A DNA stretch of 64,000 bases, taken from Cytophagaceae bacterium (GTDB taxonomy: Bacteria; Bacteroidota; Bacteroidia; Cytophagales; Cytophagaceae). How positions within the stretch are numbered: position 1 is the stretch's first letter; every line of letters begins with the position of its first letter. The notes beneath the pieces are model-generated. The model was not told where the DNA came from. It searched no databases and saw nothing but the letters and a program-made list of their open reading frames with translations. This document shows positions 27,001-36,700 of this stretch, piece by piece. The stretch spans positions 1 through 64,000 of the forward strand of contig JALONM010000001.1 of the NCBI GenBank assembly GCA_025454925.1, in the 5' to 3' direction. The translations under genes and the position numbers were made by a program.

Positions 27001-27493
27001 CCATGGAAACATCTTCGGTCAACTTCCCTTCTAATTGCAGGTTGAGAGTAGAGTTTACAAACACATTCTGATTATTGCCAAAAGAAATTCCTCTGGAAAT
27101 AGTACCGTTTTTTTGAATACCCGGACTGGCGAATAATTCTTCGCGCCGTTCAACCACAGAATAACTTCTTCCATAATCTTCAATAAACGATTTACTGCTA
27201 TCGTAGCGACTGGCATCGCGTTTAAAATAAGTTTTGGTAAACGACAACGGAAACACCCGGTAGCAAACGAAAACAGAATCGGTAGCACCGAATATTTTTA
27301 TTTTACCCGTTTGAGAATTATAGGTGTGGGAATACGTTGACACTTGAATGCTGGAAGGCAGCACGGTGAGTGAATCCAAAGAGCTACCGCTTGTATCGGC
27401 TGCTATTCGAAGCCAACGGCAACGCTGAGAACTACTTTGCGCAAGGGCAGTTCCGAGGCAACACAGCAATAAGGTAAACAACCATACTCGCAT
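24083..27493 (-). CDS. Large outer-membrane/surface protein of unknown function
   Basis: This 1,136-residue protein has a signal peptide ([19 protein letters not shown]) and almost entirely beta-type sequence. Its second quarter has the pattern [20 protein letters not shown]...[11 protein letters not shown]...[27 protein letters not shown]. I recall this from long conserved Bacteroidota proteins; it faintly resembles parts of the SprA translocon. Near residue 835 is [16 protein letters not shown], a calcium-loop-like motif. The C-terminal half reads as a many-stranded outer-membrane barrel and ends with F. Only 2 bases separate it from the histidine kinase gene upstream, so the two are co-transcribed and may work together. 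No exact function can be given. Confidence 0.7.
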   Translation of the reverse strand: [1136 protein letters not shown]

Positions 27494-27495
27494 CC

Positions 27496-30400
27496 TTATC
27501 CAATCAGAGGCAATTGTATATAAAAAGTAGTGCCTTCGTTCTTTTGGGTTTCAAACCAAATTTTACCACCCGCGTGTTCAATTCCTCTTTTTGCCACGGC
27601 TAAACCAATTCCTGATCCACTGTCTTTGGTACTGAAATTCGGAAGAAATACTTTTTCTCTTATCTCTTCAGAAATACCGCTACCATTATCTGATACGGTT
27701 ATTGTAAGCCAGGTGTTTTCAACAAATAGATGCACCGATATTTGAGGAGTTCGATCAACTGGTACCGACTGAAAGGCGTTAATAATTAAGTTTGTCATAA
27801 TGGCACTGAGCAACTCGGCATCTCCCATGCAAGGGTAACCAATAGTCCAGTCAGCCTTTAAGGTAACGCTGAATTCATGATTATTGTTGTACAGCAGCAC
27901 CGTGTTTCGTAACACCTCTCCAACCTCGATTCGTTCTGATTTAGGAATAGGCATTTTAGCGAAAGCAGAAAAAGAGGAAGCTATCTCACTCAAGATATTC
28001 ACTTGATTTAATAAACTATCGAGGGCAAGTTTGGTTTTTTCTTCCATACGCTCCGGATGTTCCTTCCATCCACGCTGAATATGTTGTATGGTGAGTTTCA
28101 TAGGGGTTAGCGGGTTTTTGATTTCATGGGCTACCTGCTTTGCCATTTCTCTCCAAGCCGATTCCTTTTCACTTCTGCTCAATGCTGCCTTACTGTCTTC
28201 CAATTTTACGAGCATAGAATTATACTCGTTCACCAACAATCCAATCTCGTCTCGGGTTTTCCACTCTAAAGGCTGGTTCCCCCCGAAGGTTGTTTTGCTG
28301 ATTTTATGAGTAAGCAATTTCAATGGCTCCGTCAACACTTTAGAAGCTAACCATGCCATAAATAAAAACAACACAAACACCGAGGCAAAAATATTTAAGA
28401 TCGTTGTCAAAATTCCGATCAACTGATCCTGGAACTCTTGCTTAGCTTCAAAAAATGGAATACTTACAATGCCTAGCAATTCACGGGAGTTGTAGGACCT
28501 CACGGCCATATAGACCACATTGTACTTGAGCTTTCCGACTGATTCATTGAGTAAAATTTCATTAAAATTCTGTTCAACCAAATTGGTATATGCTTGTGTA
28601 TTAATTTTGGTGGAAAGTAATTCTGTGCTGTATATAGCTGGGTGATAGGAATAAATGAGATCTCCCTGTGAGCTATATAAATTAATATCAGTATCAGTGC
28701 TTCTTGCCAGTTGAGTTACCTCATCTTCCAGCTTGGAAAGCAATAAGGAGTCTTCCGCATAGTCTTCGAGATGTGCGTTGATATTAGCACTTAAGCTTTC
28801 GGCTTTTTGTAAAAAAGAAGCTGTTAGAGCCTCTCTGTATCCAGAACCGATCAGCGTAAGCAACACTATGCTTACCAAAATCAAAGGGAGAAAAAATGAA
28901 ATATTTAAGTACAACTGAATTTTAGTTGAATAATTAAGGTAGATACCTTTGCTTCTGAAATAAAATGCGTTAATCACTAAAAACAACAGCACAAAAAACA
29001 CCAGCACTACCAATAAAAAAGAAAAATTAGAAAAGGCATAACGAAGAAAATAAGCGGGAGAAGAAATAACGATTACTTTGCCATTTTCAGTTTTATATCC
29101 CAGGTGGTGAAAATCGTTTATAACGATTCCATCCTCGTACAATGCCGGATTCTTTAAATTCTGAGGACTAAAAAATTTATAATAATTAAAATTGCCCGAA
29201 GAAACCAAAATCTCCTTTTCTCTAAAAATAGAATACAAAAATTCTTTATTGTGAGAGGGCTGAATGAATTTTTTATCCACTAATAATTCAGGATATACAC
29301 TGTTAGAGACGGTTCGCTTATGTGTAAGTTCAATAACCACATAGCCTACCAAATATCCAGCATCATACATCTCTACCAAACTTACATAGCGTTTTAATGG
29401 ACTTTCGCCTTTTTCATTGAGAAAATAAATCCCTTTATATTCCGTTTTATATACGTCCTTGCGAAAAAGCTCCAAGGCCTCTGAATAGGTTTTGTATTCT
29501 CCGTGCCCGATGTAGGCATTCCCCTGTTCGTCGAACACTGAAATGAGTGGATCGTATTTATCCAGATAGTCGGGCAGATGTTTCTTTTTTATTTTTTGAC
29601 TGATCACATCTTTGGATAAAAAAGGATTTTTAAATCGATTCAACAAAAACTTATCCTCCGCTATTCTTTTTGAAGCTTCAAATAGCAGATATTCCCCAAA
29701 ATGATCGTTCTCAGAAAGTAATTGTGTTGCGTACTTTTGTTTTTCTGCAATCATGGTAGCATTGGTTTGCACATACAAACCATGGGCCGCGAGGAAAGAA
29801 CAGAAGAATGCTACCAGCAGAAAATAGAGGTAGGTAGAGTAATTGACTCGGCTTAAATGATACGGAATCCGATAATAATGAAGGATGAAGAAAAACAAAA
29901 CTTGCAGCACGTATAATACCCAATCGGCATCCCAAATCATAGAATTCAGGAGGTACCCCAGAGCCATGGTTAAAACACCCAGCCATTTCAAATGCCAAAC
30001 ATCCTTGCCTAACAAAACAAGTATTCTGAAAAAAATATGATTGAAAATAAAATAACTGGCTCCAATCAAAACGAATGATAAAAGACCAAATACTTTAAAC
30101 CAATTCATTTCGATATTCCGGGTAATGTCGAGCGAATTTTGAGAGCTGCCAAACAATACTTCAAACAAATGAAGCATGTAACCGGAACCAAGAAAAAGCA
30201 TTAAACCACAGATCAGAATGGCCAGGTATCGATATTGAATTTGTAGGTGAAAAATCATTTTTACCCAAGCAATGTTGGCGTAATGTTTTAACAGGAACCA
30301 AAAAAAGAAAGCCGTGAGCAAGGCATTCAGAAAAAAATCACCCATGGAGGGTGCCAATGCGGAAGAAGCAAAAAAACGAGGATCAAAGAGCGCCAACTCC

Positions 30401-31197
30401 GTAACCAAAAAGGGGATATTCCCGATCAATAATAACCCGCGAACGGACAGAAGAATGGAAAACACCAGCACTATACTAAGGCCCTGATAGCCTAACAACA
30501 GGCAATTCTGAACGATCTTTGACAAAAAAAACATCAGAAAAAACAAGCCCGCCAACCCTAACACACTTACCCATACACGGGTAGAAATGGTTATTTCCTG
30601 AGGTAGATTTTCAAAGTTTACAGAAAACAAATAAGCTCCATCATCGCTCCTTACTTCAAAGGAGGATAGTGTATGAAAATTATTGATTTCAATATCATGC
30701 CAATCGAAAAATCGTACATTCAAACCTGACTCCAGATAATTATTTTCGATAGGGTAGGAAGTTTTTAATAAAATGGCGCTAACCACATTGAGGGTGTCGC
30801 CCTTCACGAGGTAATCTCTTTTTACCAGCAAATAGAGACCTGTTGAATGAATTTTGAAAAGATATTTATTGACATTTTCGTATCGCTCCGGAATGAAGCG
30901 ATGATCTGACCAATACAATAATTCTTTATTTTTATAACACGCCAATGGAAATTGATATTCATCGTCCATTTGAGAAATAGCACTAGGAATAGACGTTTGA
31001 TACTTAAGTATTAGCGCAGTTTGCTCTTGATTGGTTTGCTCTATGGCTTTGCTGATCGACTCTTGTATCGATTGAGCATAGGCTTCGTGGTCCCGTTTGC
31101 TTTTAGGCAAGGATTGCCACCACCATACCAGTGCTGCGGAACCGAGCAGCAGGATAGCGATAAATAAAATTCTAACTAGTACTCTTTGTTGATTCAT
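27496..31197 (-). CDS. Very large NtrY-like sensor histidine kinase
   Basis: The 1,233 residues include an N-terminal membrane helix, a periplasmic region, a block of about eight helices, a second long extracytoplasmic region, and further helices. A HAMP domain follows (near LTEPLKLLTHKI), then a HisKA domain with the phospho-accepting His1024 in the motif HEIKNPLTPMK, and a HATPase domain with N-box NLIINAF, DNGSGI and GSGIGLAV. The HEIKNPLTPMK form is typical of NtrY-like kinases. Typical kinases are 400-700 residues; here the N-terminal sensor part is unusually large. No response-regulator gene lies nearby, so it is an orphan kinase in this window. Its operon partner is the large outer-membrane protein 2 bases downstream. 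Confidence 0.9.
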   Translation of the reverse strand: MNQQRVLVRILFIAILLLGSAALVWWWQSLPKSKRDHEAYAQSIQESISKAIEQTNQEQTALILKYQTSIPSAISQMDDEYQFPLACYKNKELLYWSDHRFIPERYENVNKYLFKIHSTGLYLLVKRDYLVKGDTLNVVSAILLKTSYPIENNYLESGLNVRFFDWHDIEINNFHTLSSFEVRSDDGAYLFSVNFENLPQEITISTRVWVSVLGLAGLFFLMFFLSKIVQNCLLLGYQGLSIVLVFSILLSVRGLLLIGNIPFLVTELALFDPRFFASSALAPSMGDFFLNALLTAFFFWFLLKHYANIAWVKMIFHLQIQYRYLAILICGLMLFLGSGYMLHLFEVLFGSSQNSLDITRNIEMNWFKVFGLLSFVLIGASYFIFNHIFFRILVLLGKDVWHLKWLGVLTMALGYLLNSMIWDADWVLYVLQVLFFFILHYYRIPYHLSRVNYSTYLYFLLVAFFCSFLAAHGLYVQTNATMIAEKQKYATQLLSENDHFGEYLLFEASKRIAEDKFLLNRFKNPFLSKDVISQKIKKKHLPDYLDKYDPLISVFDEQGNAYIGHGEYKTYSEALELFRKDVYKTEYKGIYFLNEKGESPLKRYVSLVEMYDAGYLVGYVVIELTHKRTVSNSVYPELLVDKKFIQPSHNKEFLYSIFREKEILVSSGNFNYYKFFSPQNLKNPALYEDGIVINDFHHLGYKTENGKVIVISSPAYFLRYAFSNFSFLLVVLVFFVLLFLVINAFYFRSKGIYLNYSTKIQLYLNISFFLPLILVSIVLLTLIGSGYREALTASFLQKAESLSANINAHLEDYAEDSLLLSKLEDEVTQLARSTDTDINLYSSQGDLIYSYHPAIYSTELLSTKINTQAYTNLVEQNFNEILLNESVGKLKYNVVYMAVRSYNSRELLGIVSIPFFEAKQEFQDQLIGILTTILNIFASVFVLFLFMAWLASKVLTEPLKLLTHKISKTTFGGNQPLEWKTRDEIGLLVNEYNSMLVKLEDSKAALSRSEKESAWREMAKQVAHEIKNPLTPMKLTIQHIQRGWKEHPERMEEKTKLALDSLLNQVNILSEIASSFSAFAKMPIPKSERIEVGEVLRNTVLLYNNNHEFSVTLKADWTIGYPCMGDAELLSAIMTNLIINAFQSVPVDRTPQISVHLFVENTWLTITVSDNGSGISEEIREKVFLPNFSTKDSGSGIGLAVAKRGIEHAGGKIWFETQKNEGTTFYIQLPLIG

Positions 31198-31305
31198 GAT
31201 GGCACGCTACAATCTTTCCTCTGCTCTAGTATACTCATTTTTTTTAAGGGATGCTAACGTATGTTTCCGCAGTATTATCTCCGTTAGATTTAAAATTTCC
31301 TACGA

Positions 31306-31343
31306 AAACAAAAAAGTAAGACCCGAATGGTATCTTACTTTTT
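31306..31343 (-). terminator. Terminator of the TIR/STAND operon
   Basis: On the minus strand AAAAAGTAAGA (31343-31333) pairs with TCTTACTTTTT (31321-31311) and continues into a T-rich tail. It follows the stop codon at 31374 by about 30 bases and ends the five-gene operon. Confidence 0.85.
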
Positions 31344-31373
31344 CATATAAGCGATGCTGTCTGATCAGAACAA

Positions 31374-32666
31374 TTATTTCACATTGGAAAGTTCACCATC
31401 GGCATTTAGTTTAATAAGCGCCAGCACCGATGAGCGTCCAGAGTTATCGTTGTTGTTACCAAAGTCAATCGTTCCGCAGATGACATACCCATTATCAGAA
31501 GTTTGTTTTACGGCCGCAGCTACATCGTCACCAACACCCCCAAACGTTTTTTTCCATTCTTCGTCGCCGTTTGCATTAACTTTAATAACAAGCAAATCGC
31601 GTTTCTTTTCCGGCGCACCAATATACGCTTCGTTATCAGTAGTTCCCAACAGCACAAATCCACCATCGTTGGTTTTGCAAATAGCCACCCCGCGTTCTCT
31701 GCTATTGGATTCGCCAAATTTGCGAATGGTTCCCTTTACATTAATATTCTGATCGAGTTGCAACAAATACATATCCTGATCGGATGCTATTCCTGAGGTG
31801 ACTGTGTAGGTAGTACCTACCATGGCAAATTGATCGCCCCCAGCCTGAATAATTTCTGCCGCAGCACCAAGTGTAGCATCATTAAAGTTATTGTTGGTGG
31901 GCGCATAGTTGTGTAGCAATAAATCTCCATTCAAAATAAACCTAACAACACGGGGAGTAAAATTAGCACCAATCTTTGTACTGCTGGCCATAATGTATTC
32001 ATCCGTCGATGAAACGGCCAATCGCCCGGGAATATCGTCTTCCACATCGTTTCCATACAAGAAATCGGAACTATCGATGCGTGCCAAATTCTGATTGACC
32101 ATCACGGCAAACAAGTCGTACTTCCTGGAACTATCCACCGTTCCACAAAGCATATACCCACCATTCACGTTTTGAACATCGTACCCTGCCGCACCAATTT
32201 TAATTCTTCCCGGAGCACTAAATAAGCCTTTATAATTGTACAAGGCCTGACGCGTAATATCCCCGGAAGCATTGAGTTTATAGGCCACTAATGCCGTGGA
32301 ATCATTTCGGGGATCGAATACATTGGATTTGTAGGAATAGGTTCCCACGACTATGTATCCACCATCCGGACTCACTTCAATACCACCAGCATAATCGTCG
32401 TTGGCACCGCCTAGGGTTTTGTGCCATTCTTCATTGCCATATACATCTGTTTTAATAACAATCAAATCTGAGCCTCCGTTGCCGGAAGTTTCTGTGGTAC
32501 CCAGAAGGACATAGCCCCCATCGGCAGCTATGGCCATGTCTACTGCATTATCCTTTTCGATACCCCCGTAATATTTAATAAAGGCACTGGATAATTCTAC
32601 ATCTTTCTTTTTACAGGCCATTACTCCTGCTACAAACAGTAGTAATAACATTAAACGAGCTTTCAT
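31374..32666 (-). CDS. Lipoprotein with DGGYVLLGTT-type propeller repeats
   Basis: The ATG at 32666 opens a lipoprotein signal (MKARLMLLLLFVAGVMACKKK, lipobox VMAC); a Met seven codons upstream would overlap the preceding gene. The body has repeats of the form DGGYVLLGTTET...SDLIVIKTD.GNEEWHKTLGG..DD, seen most clearly near both ends, for example DGGFVLLGTTDN and NGYVICGTIDF. Such repeats are common in secreted Bacteroidota proteins and probably form a beta propeller. It is the last gene of the five-gene operon. A role as outer-membrane or surface partner of that operon's barrel protein is inference. Confidence 0.8.
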   Translation of the reverse strand: MKARLMLLLLFVAGVMACKKKDVELSSAFIKYYGGIEKDNAVDMAIAADGGYVLLGTTETSGNGGSDLIVIKTDVYGNEEWHKTLGGANDDYAGGIEVSPDGGYIVVGTYSYKSNVFDPRNDSTALVAYKLNASGDITRQALYNYKGLFSAPGRIKIGAAGYDVQNVNGGYMLCGTVDSSRKYDLFAVMVNQNLARIDSSDFLYGNDVEDDIPGRLAVSSTDEYIMASSTKIGANFTPRVVRFILNGDLLLHNYAPTNNNFNDATLGAAAEIIQAGGDQFAMVGTTYTVTSGIASDQDMYLLQLDQNINVKGTIRKFGESNSRERGVAICKTNDGGFVLLGTTDNEAYIGAPEKKRDLLVIKVNANGDEEWKKTFGGVGDDVAAAVKQTSDNGYVICGTIDFGNNNDNSGRSSVLALIKLNADGELSNVK

Positions 32667-32679
32667 GCCGTGTATCGGG

Positions 32680-33747
32680 TTATTCAAAGTCTTTAATTTT
32701 ATTCTTTTTAGGCTTATAGAAGGATTTAAAATATCCTACAGAAAAAGCAAGATTGTTCACTGAGAAATCACTACTGATATACCCATGATAAAATAAACTT
32801 CTTCCATCTTCGCTCAGGAAGCGATTATCGGCATTGGCCAAATTATTCAATCCAAACTGATAGCGTGCTTCCAAACAAATATAGCCAAATCCTACTTTGT
32901 ACCGGAAGCCTGCCCCCAAAAGTGCGTTGGTTCCCAGCTTACGGCGTTGTTTTCCAAAATTCAAACTTTCCTGGTTGGCTGCACTAGACTCGTCAGTATT
33001 TACTCGACTTAAACGCGATGTTGCGGAAATCAACCAATTATTGGAAACACCTGCCAGGGCATACGGTTTTATTTTTTTATTCCCCAGCACATACTTCAAT
33101 GCCAAAGGCATATCCAGCCACATCTGATTTTCCCGTGAAGTGAGTGTTGTATAATTGCTGTATAGAAGTTCTTTAGAGTAGGTAAACTGTTTTAAATTCC
33201 AAATAAAGCCGGTGTTCAATTGCCAGTTCTTATATAACAAAATATCGGCTAAAACACCCAACTGGAATCCGAGCCTGGATGTATAGTCAGCTTTACCGTT
33301 ATCTAAACTATTGACCGTATAAGATTTTCGTTCTGTGACACCCGTTCGATTCACTCCGCCTAAAATACCAATGCTGATAACCGGTAGGGTTCTGTACTGA
33401 CGAAATAATTGATAAAACTCAGCCGGGTCTATGGCCGGATTCAAAGTATATTCCGGATCTTCATGCAATAATTCCAAGAGTTGTTTTTCCGCCTTTTGAT
33501 GTTCATCCTGAAATAAGAAACTCAGAATGAGCAAGCGCAAAGCCTGCATTTTTTCTTCTTTAGTAAATCCCTCCTTGATACATTCTTTCAATAAAGGTTC
33601 CACTTCAGAAATTTTTCCCGCATCGTATACTTTCTGTGCCCGGTTTAATTTCTGGGTACAGGTAAGTGCGGAATCTCCAATCAATCCGGCCCTACTGGTA
33701 AAAGCCAGTAGCAGAAAGGAAAAGAAGGCCAGCAATGTTAGTTTCAT
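32680..33747 (-). CDS. Outer-membrane protein: helical repeat domain plus beta barrel
   Basis: A signal peptide (to about residue 20) is followed by a helical, TPR-like segment (about 30-110: LNRAQKVYDAGKISEVEPLL, FLFQDEHQKAEKQLLELL). Residues 120-345 show the alternating strands of an outer-membrane barrel (PVISIGILGGVNRTG, LGFQLGVLADILLY, LDMPLALKYVLG, LLGAGFRYKVGFGYICLEARYQF). It lies 19 bases after the STAND gene and 13 before the lipoprotein gene. The periplasmic helical part could link inner-membrane partners to the barrel. That is inference; the family is unnamed to my knowledge. Confidence 0.75.
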   Translation of the reverse strand: MKLTLLAFFSFLLLAFTSRAGLIGDSALTCTQKLNRAQKVYDAGKISEVEPLLKECIKEGFTKEEKMQALRLLILSFLFQDEHQKAEKQLLELLHEDPEYTLNPAIDPAEFYQLFRQYRTLPVISIGILGGVNRTGVTERKSYTVNSLDNGKADYTSRLGFQLGVLADILLYKNWQLNTGFIWNLKQFTYSKELLYSNYTTLTSRENQMWLDMPLALKYVLGNKKIKPYALAGVSNNWLISATSRLSRVNTDESSAANQESLNFGKQRRKLGTNALLGAGFRYKVGFGYICLEARYQFGLNNLANADNRFLSEDGRSLFYHGYISSDFSVNNLAFSVGYFKSFYKPKKNKIKDFE

Positions 33748-33766
33748 GATACCTTAAACATCTTTT

Positions 33767-36700
33767 TTAATACAATTCTTCCTTCACAAACTCACTGCTT
33801 GGAAGCTGATCACAGGTTTTTTCATACTGAATATCATCGGCCACATATCGTTTCCATTCTTTACCTGTCATATTTCTATTTACTTTATTGCATATCTGAT
33901 CAGACATATGTTCCATGCTTGTCGGCCAAACGCGAATTAAATTATCAACGCATCCTGCCAACAACTTGGTGCCATCCGGACTGAAACCAACTGACCACAC
34001 CCACATTTCATGATCGCGCAAGATCAATGGCTCTTCGTCGAGATTTGTAAAATCCCACAAACGAACTGTGTGATCAAAACTTGCCGTAGCCATAAGTTTA
34101 CCGTCTTTGCTAAAGCGAATATCGTTGATTCGCGCTTTGTGGTCTGTTAATACGGCGATCAACTTCGACTCCTGGAGATTGTATACTTTTACAATTCCCA
34201 ACTCGTCTCCGGATACAACGTATTTTCCATCGCTGCTGAAGGCTACGCTGTGTACTACCTTTCCTTTATGGTCTATAATGGCTTGATCTGAATTTGAATT
34301 TCTGTCAATCAAAATCACTTGACCTTTTTCAGAAGCAACCGCCAGATGTTTACCATCTGGTGACAATTTAACCTGCTTTAATCTGGATTTACCTTTGTAC
34401 ACTACTTTGGATTTTTGTTCTGATAAATCCCAATAAAGCACCGTACTATCGGCACCTGCAGAATAGAGGCCTTTGTTATCGGAAGTGAAGCAAACGGACC
34501 AAACGGCCCCTCGGTGTCCTCTCAACTGCAATGGAACAGCTGGATTAGAAAGATCAAATAACTGAATATAGCTTACATCGCTGCAGGCTGCCAGGTATTT
34601 TTCATCGGGGCTGACATCAATGGCGCGATAAACAAAGCCATGACTAAAAACAGGTACAGGTGTTTTCACGGTTTTGCTCATGTCCCAACGTAAAATTTTG
34701 CCATCGCTTCCAGCAGTAAATAAATCGCGTCCATCTTTCGAGTATACAATGGATCGAATAGCATCGCTATGACCTACCATGGCGTTGTACTCCTCCTTCT
34801 CGAGGTATTTAACAGCAAAATACAAGCCTTCGTAAATATCGTGGTTATGTTTCTTACCACCGTTTCCGGTATGGAACCTGAACGCTTGTTGCGCCAGCAA
34901 TGCTTTGCGGGATGTATCCGTAAGCGAAACCGATTTAACGGCCATAGACTTGGCGATGGAAAGTAATCGCTGATTCAAGGCTTCCTTCGTTTTCTGTTCA
35001 GCAATTTTTGTTTGTTCAATGGCCTTTGCTTCGTTTTGCTTAGCGATATCCGCATTCTGCCGTGCGATATCCGCATTTCGGTCGGCGAGGGCTTTGGCCT
35101 GTCGAGCGATCTCGGCTTGGTTTTCGGCTTCTTTTTTAGCCAACTCCGCTTTTTCTTTTTCTTTCAGGGCGATTCCTTTTTGTCGCTCAGCTTCTTCCAA
35201 AGCCTCTAAGGCTTTGGCTTCGGAGCGTTTGGCTTTGGCTTCAGAGCGTTTGGCGTTTGCTTCCGATTCTTTCGCATTTTTTTCAGCAATCAACGCGGCA
35301 ATTTTCGCATTTTCCGCCTCTACCTTTTGCGTTAAGGCCCAGATTCCTAAACCTATTGCAAACACCGCGGCCACAGCCATGATCAAGGCAAACATACGCG
35401 TACGCTTAAGCGTGCGGCGCTGCATCATTTCCTTGATGCGCTGTTCCGTTTCAAAGGCCTTTTTAGAGGTCTCCAAAAACACGATGGCTCTTTCGAATGC
35501 CGGGTCGTATCGTTGGGCCCAATCAAGGGTCGGCTTATTTTTTTCATACCAGTTTACCCCTACCTGAAGATCGGGTGGTCTCCACAAACCCGTTTTACCT
35601 TGTTGATACATGTAGGCTGCCTCAGAAAGTCGCAGATACATTTGAACTGCTTCACTTTCCTCCTCTACCCACATTTTAAGTCGGGTCCAGATCCTCATCA
35701 AGGACTCGTGGGAAATATCAACTACGGTATTGGAACTCAATGGAATGCCTGGTGGTGGCATCAACAGCGAGCGGCCTGGCTTGCGAAAAGCCTCCACCAC
35801 GCTTACCAACTCCGCCTCTGGCACATTGGCAATAGAGGCGATGGTACCCAGGCGTGTGGGTCTGCGAACACCATGCGCACTTTCTGCACTTTTCTCCGTC
35901 AAGGCCTTAAACATTACCTGGCAAATTTCCTTTTGCTTTTCGGTAAGTTCATCGTAAGCCTCGTTGGCATGCATCGAAAGCGCTTCTGCCATGCGACCAA
36001 TAGCCTCATAATGCGGCAAATCAATTGGTTCGCCGTCTTCGTGATGCTCTGCCCAATACGTCCAGGTTCGCATAAGGGAGTGCTGCATAATCGGCAACTG
36101 ATCCGGATTATCACCAAGATCATTAAGCAACTGCTGCAATAATCTTGGAGAAACTTTAGAACCACCCACTGCCACAGGACCAACTATGGCCAAACGCTTT
36201 TGTTCCCTCGTCATCTGAGGGATCAGGTAATGACTATCGTTTATGAATTTTGTTAAATCGGGAAACTGGGCGCAATCACCGATAAAATCGGAACGCATGG
36301 TGATGGCCACATAAATTGAAGAATCCTTCTGACGAATCGCTTCCGACAACAAATTCACAAACGCAAGCGACTCGTTGATACCTGTCCCTTCCTCCATTCT
36401 GCGGAATCTGAATAATTCCTCAAACTGGTCAATCAGAATCAATACATTTTGCGTCAGGCTGGACTTGGTTTGGGCAACGGCTTCCACCAAGCCTAAAGAA
36501 CTGCTTCGAAGTAAGGTAGAAACTATTTTTCGGCGAACTTTTTTCTCATCGGCATCCGCCACCACATAATCTACATTACTGCGAAGCAAGGCTTCCCCAA
36601 GGTTTTCTATCGGAGAGTTACCTGGTCTGGCAACTACCACATTCCAGTTGGAACCGGTATTGGTAGAAAACCCTCCATATAAAATCGGAATTACACCGCA

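Noticed and set aside
35019-36142. Two long plus-strand reading frames (182 and 209 residues) across the STAND gene
   Set aside because: They lie antisense to the well-supported nSTAND1 gene. The first comes from the Ala/Lys/Glu-rich repeats of its coiled coil. Neither has a recognisable product or promoter.
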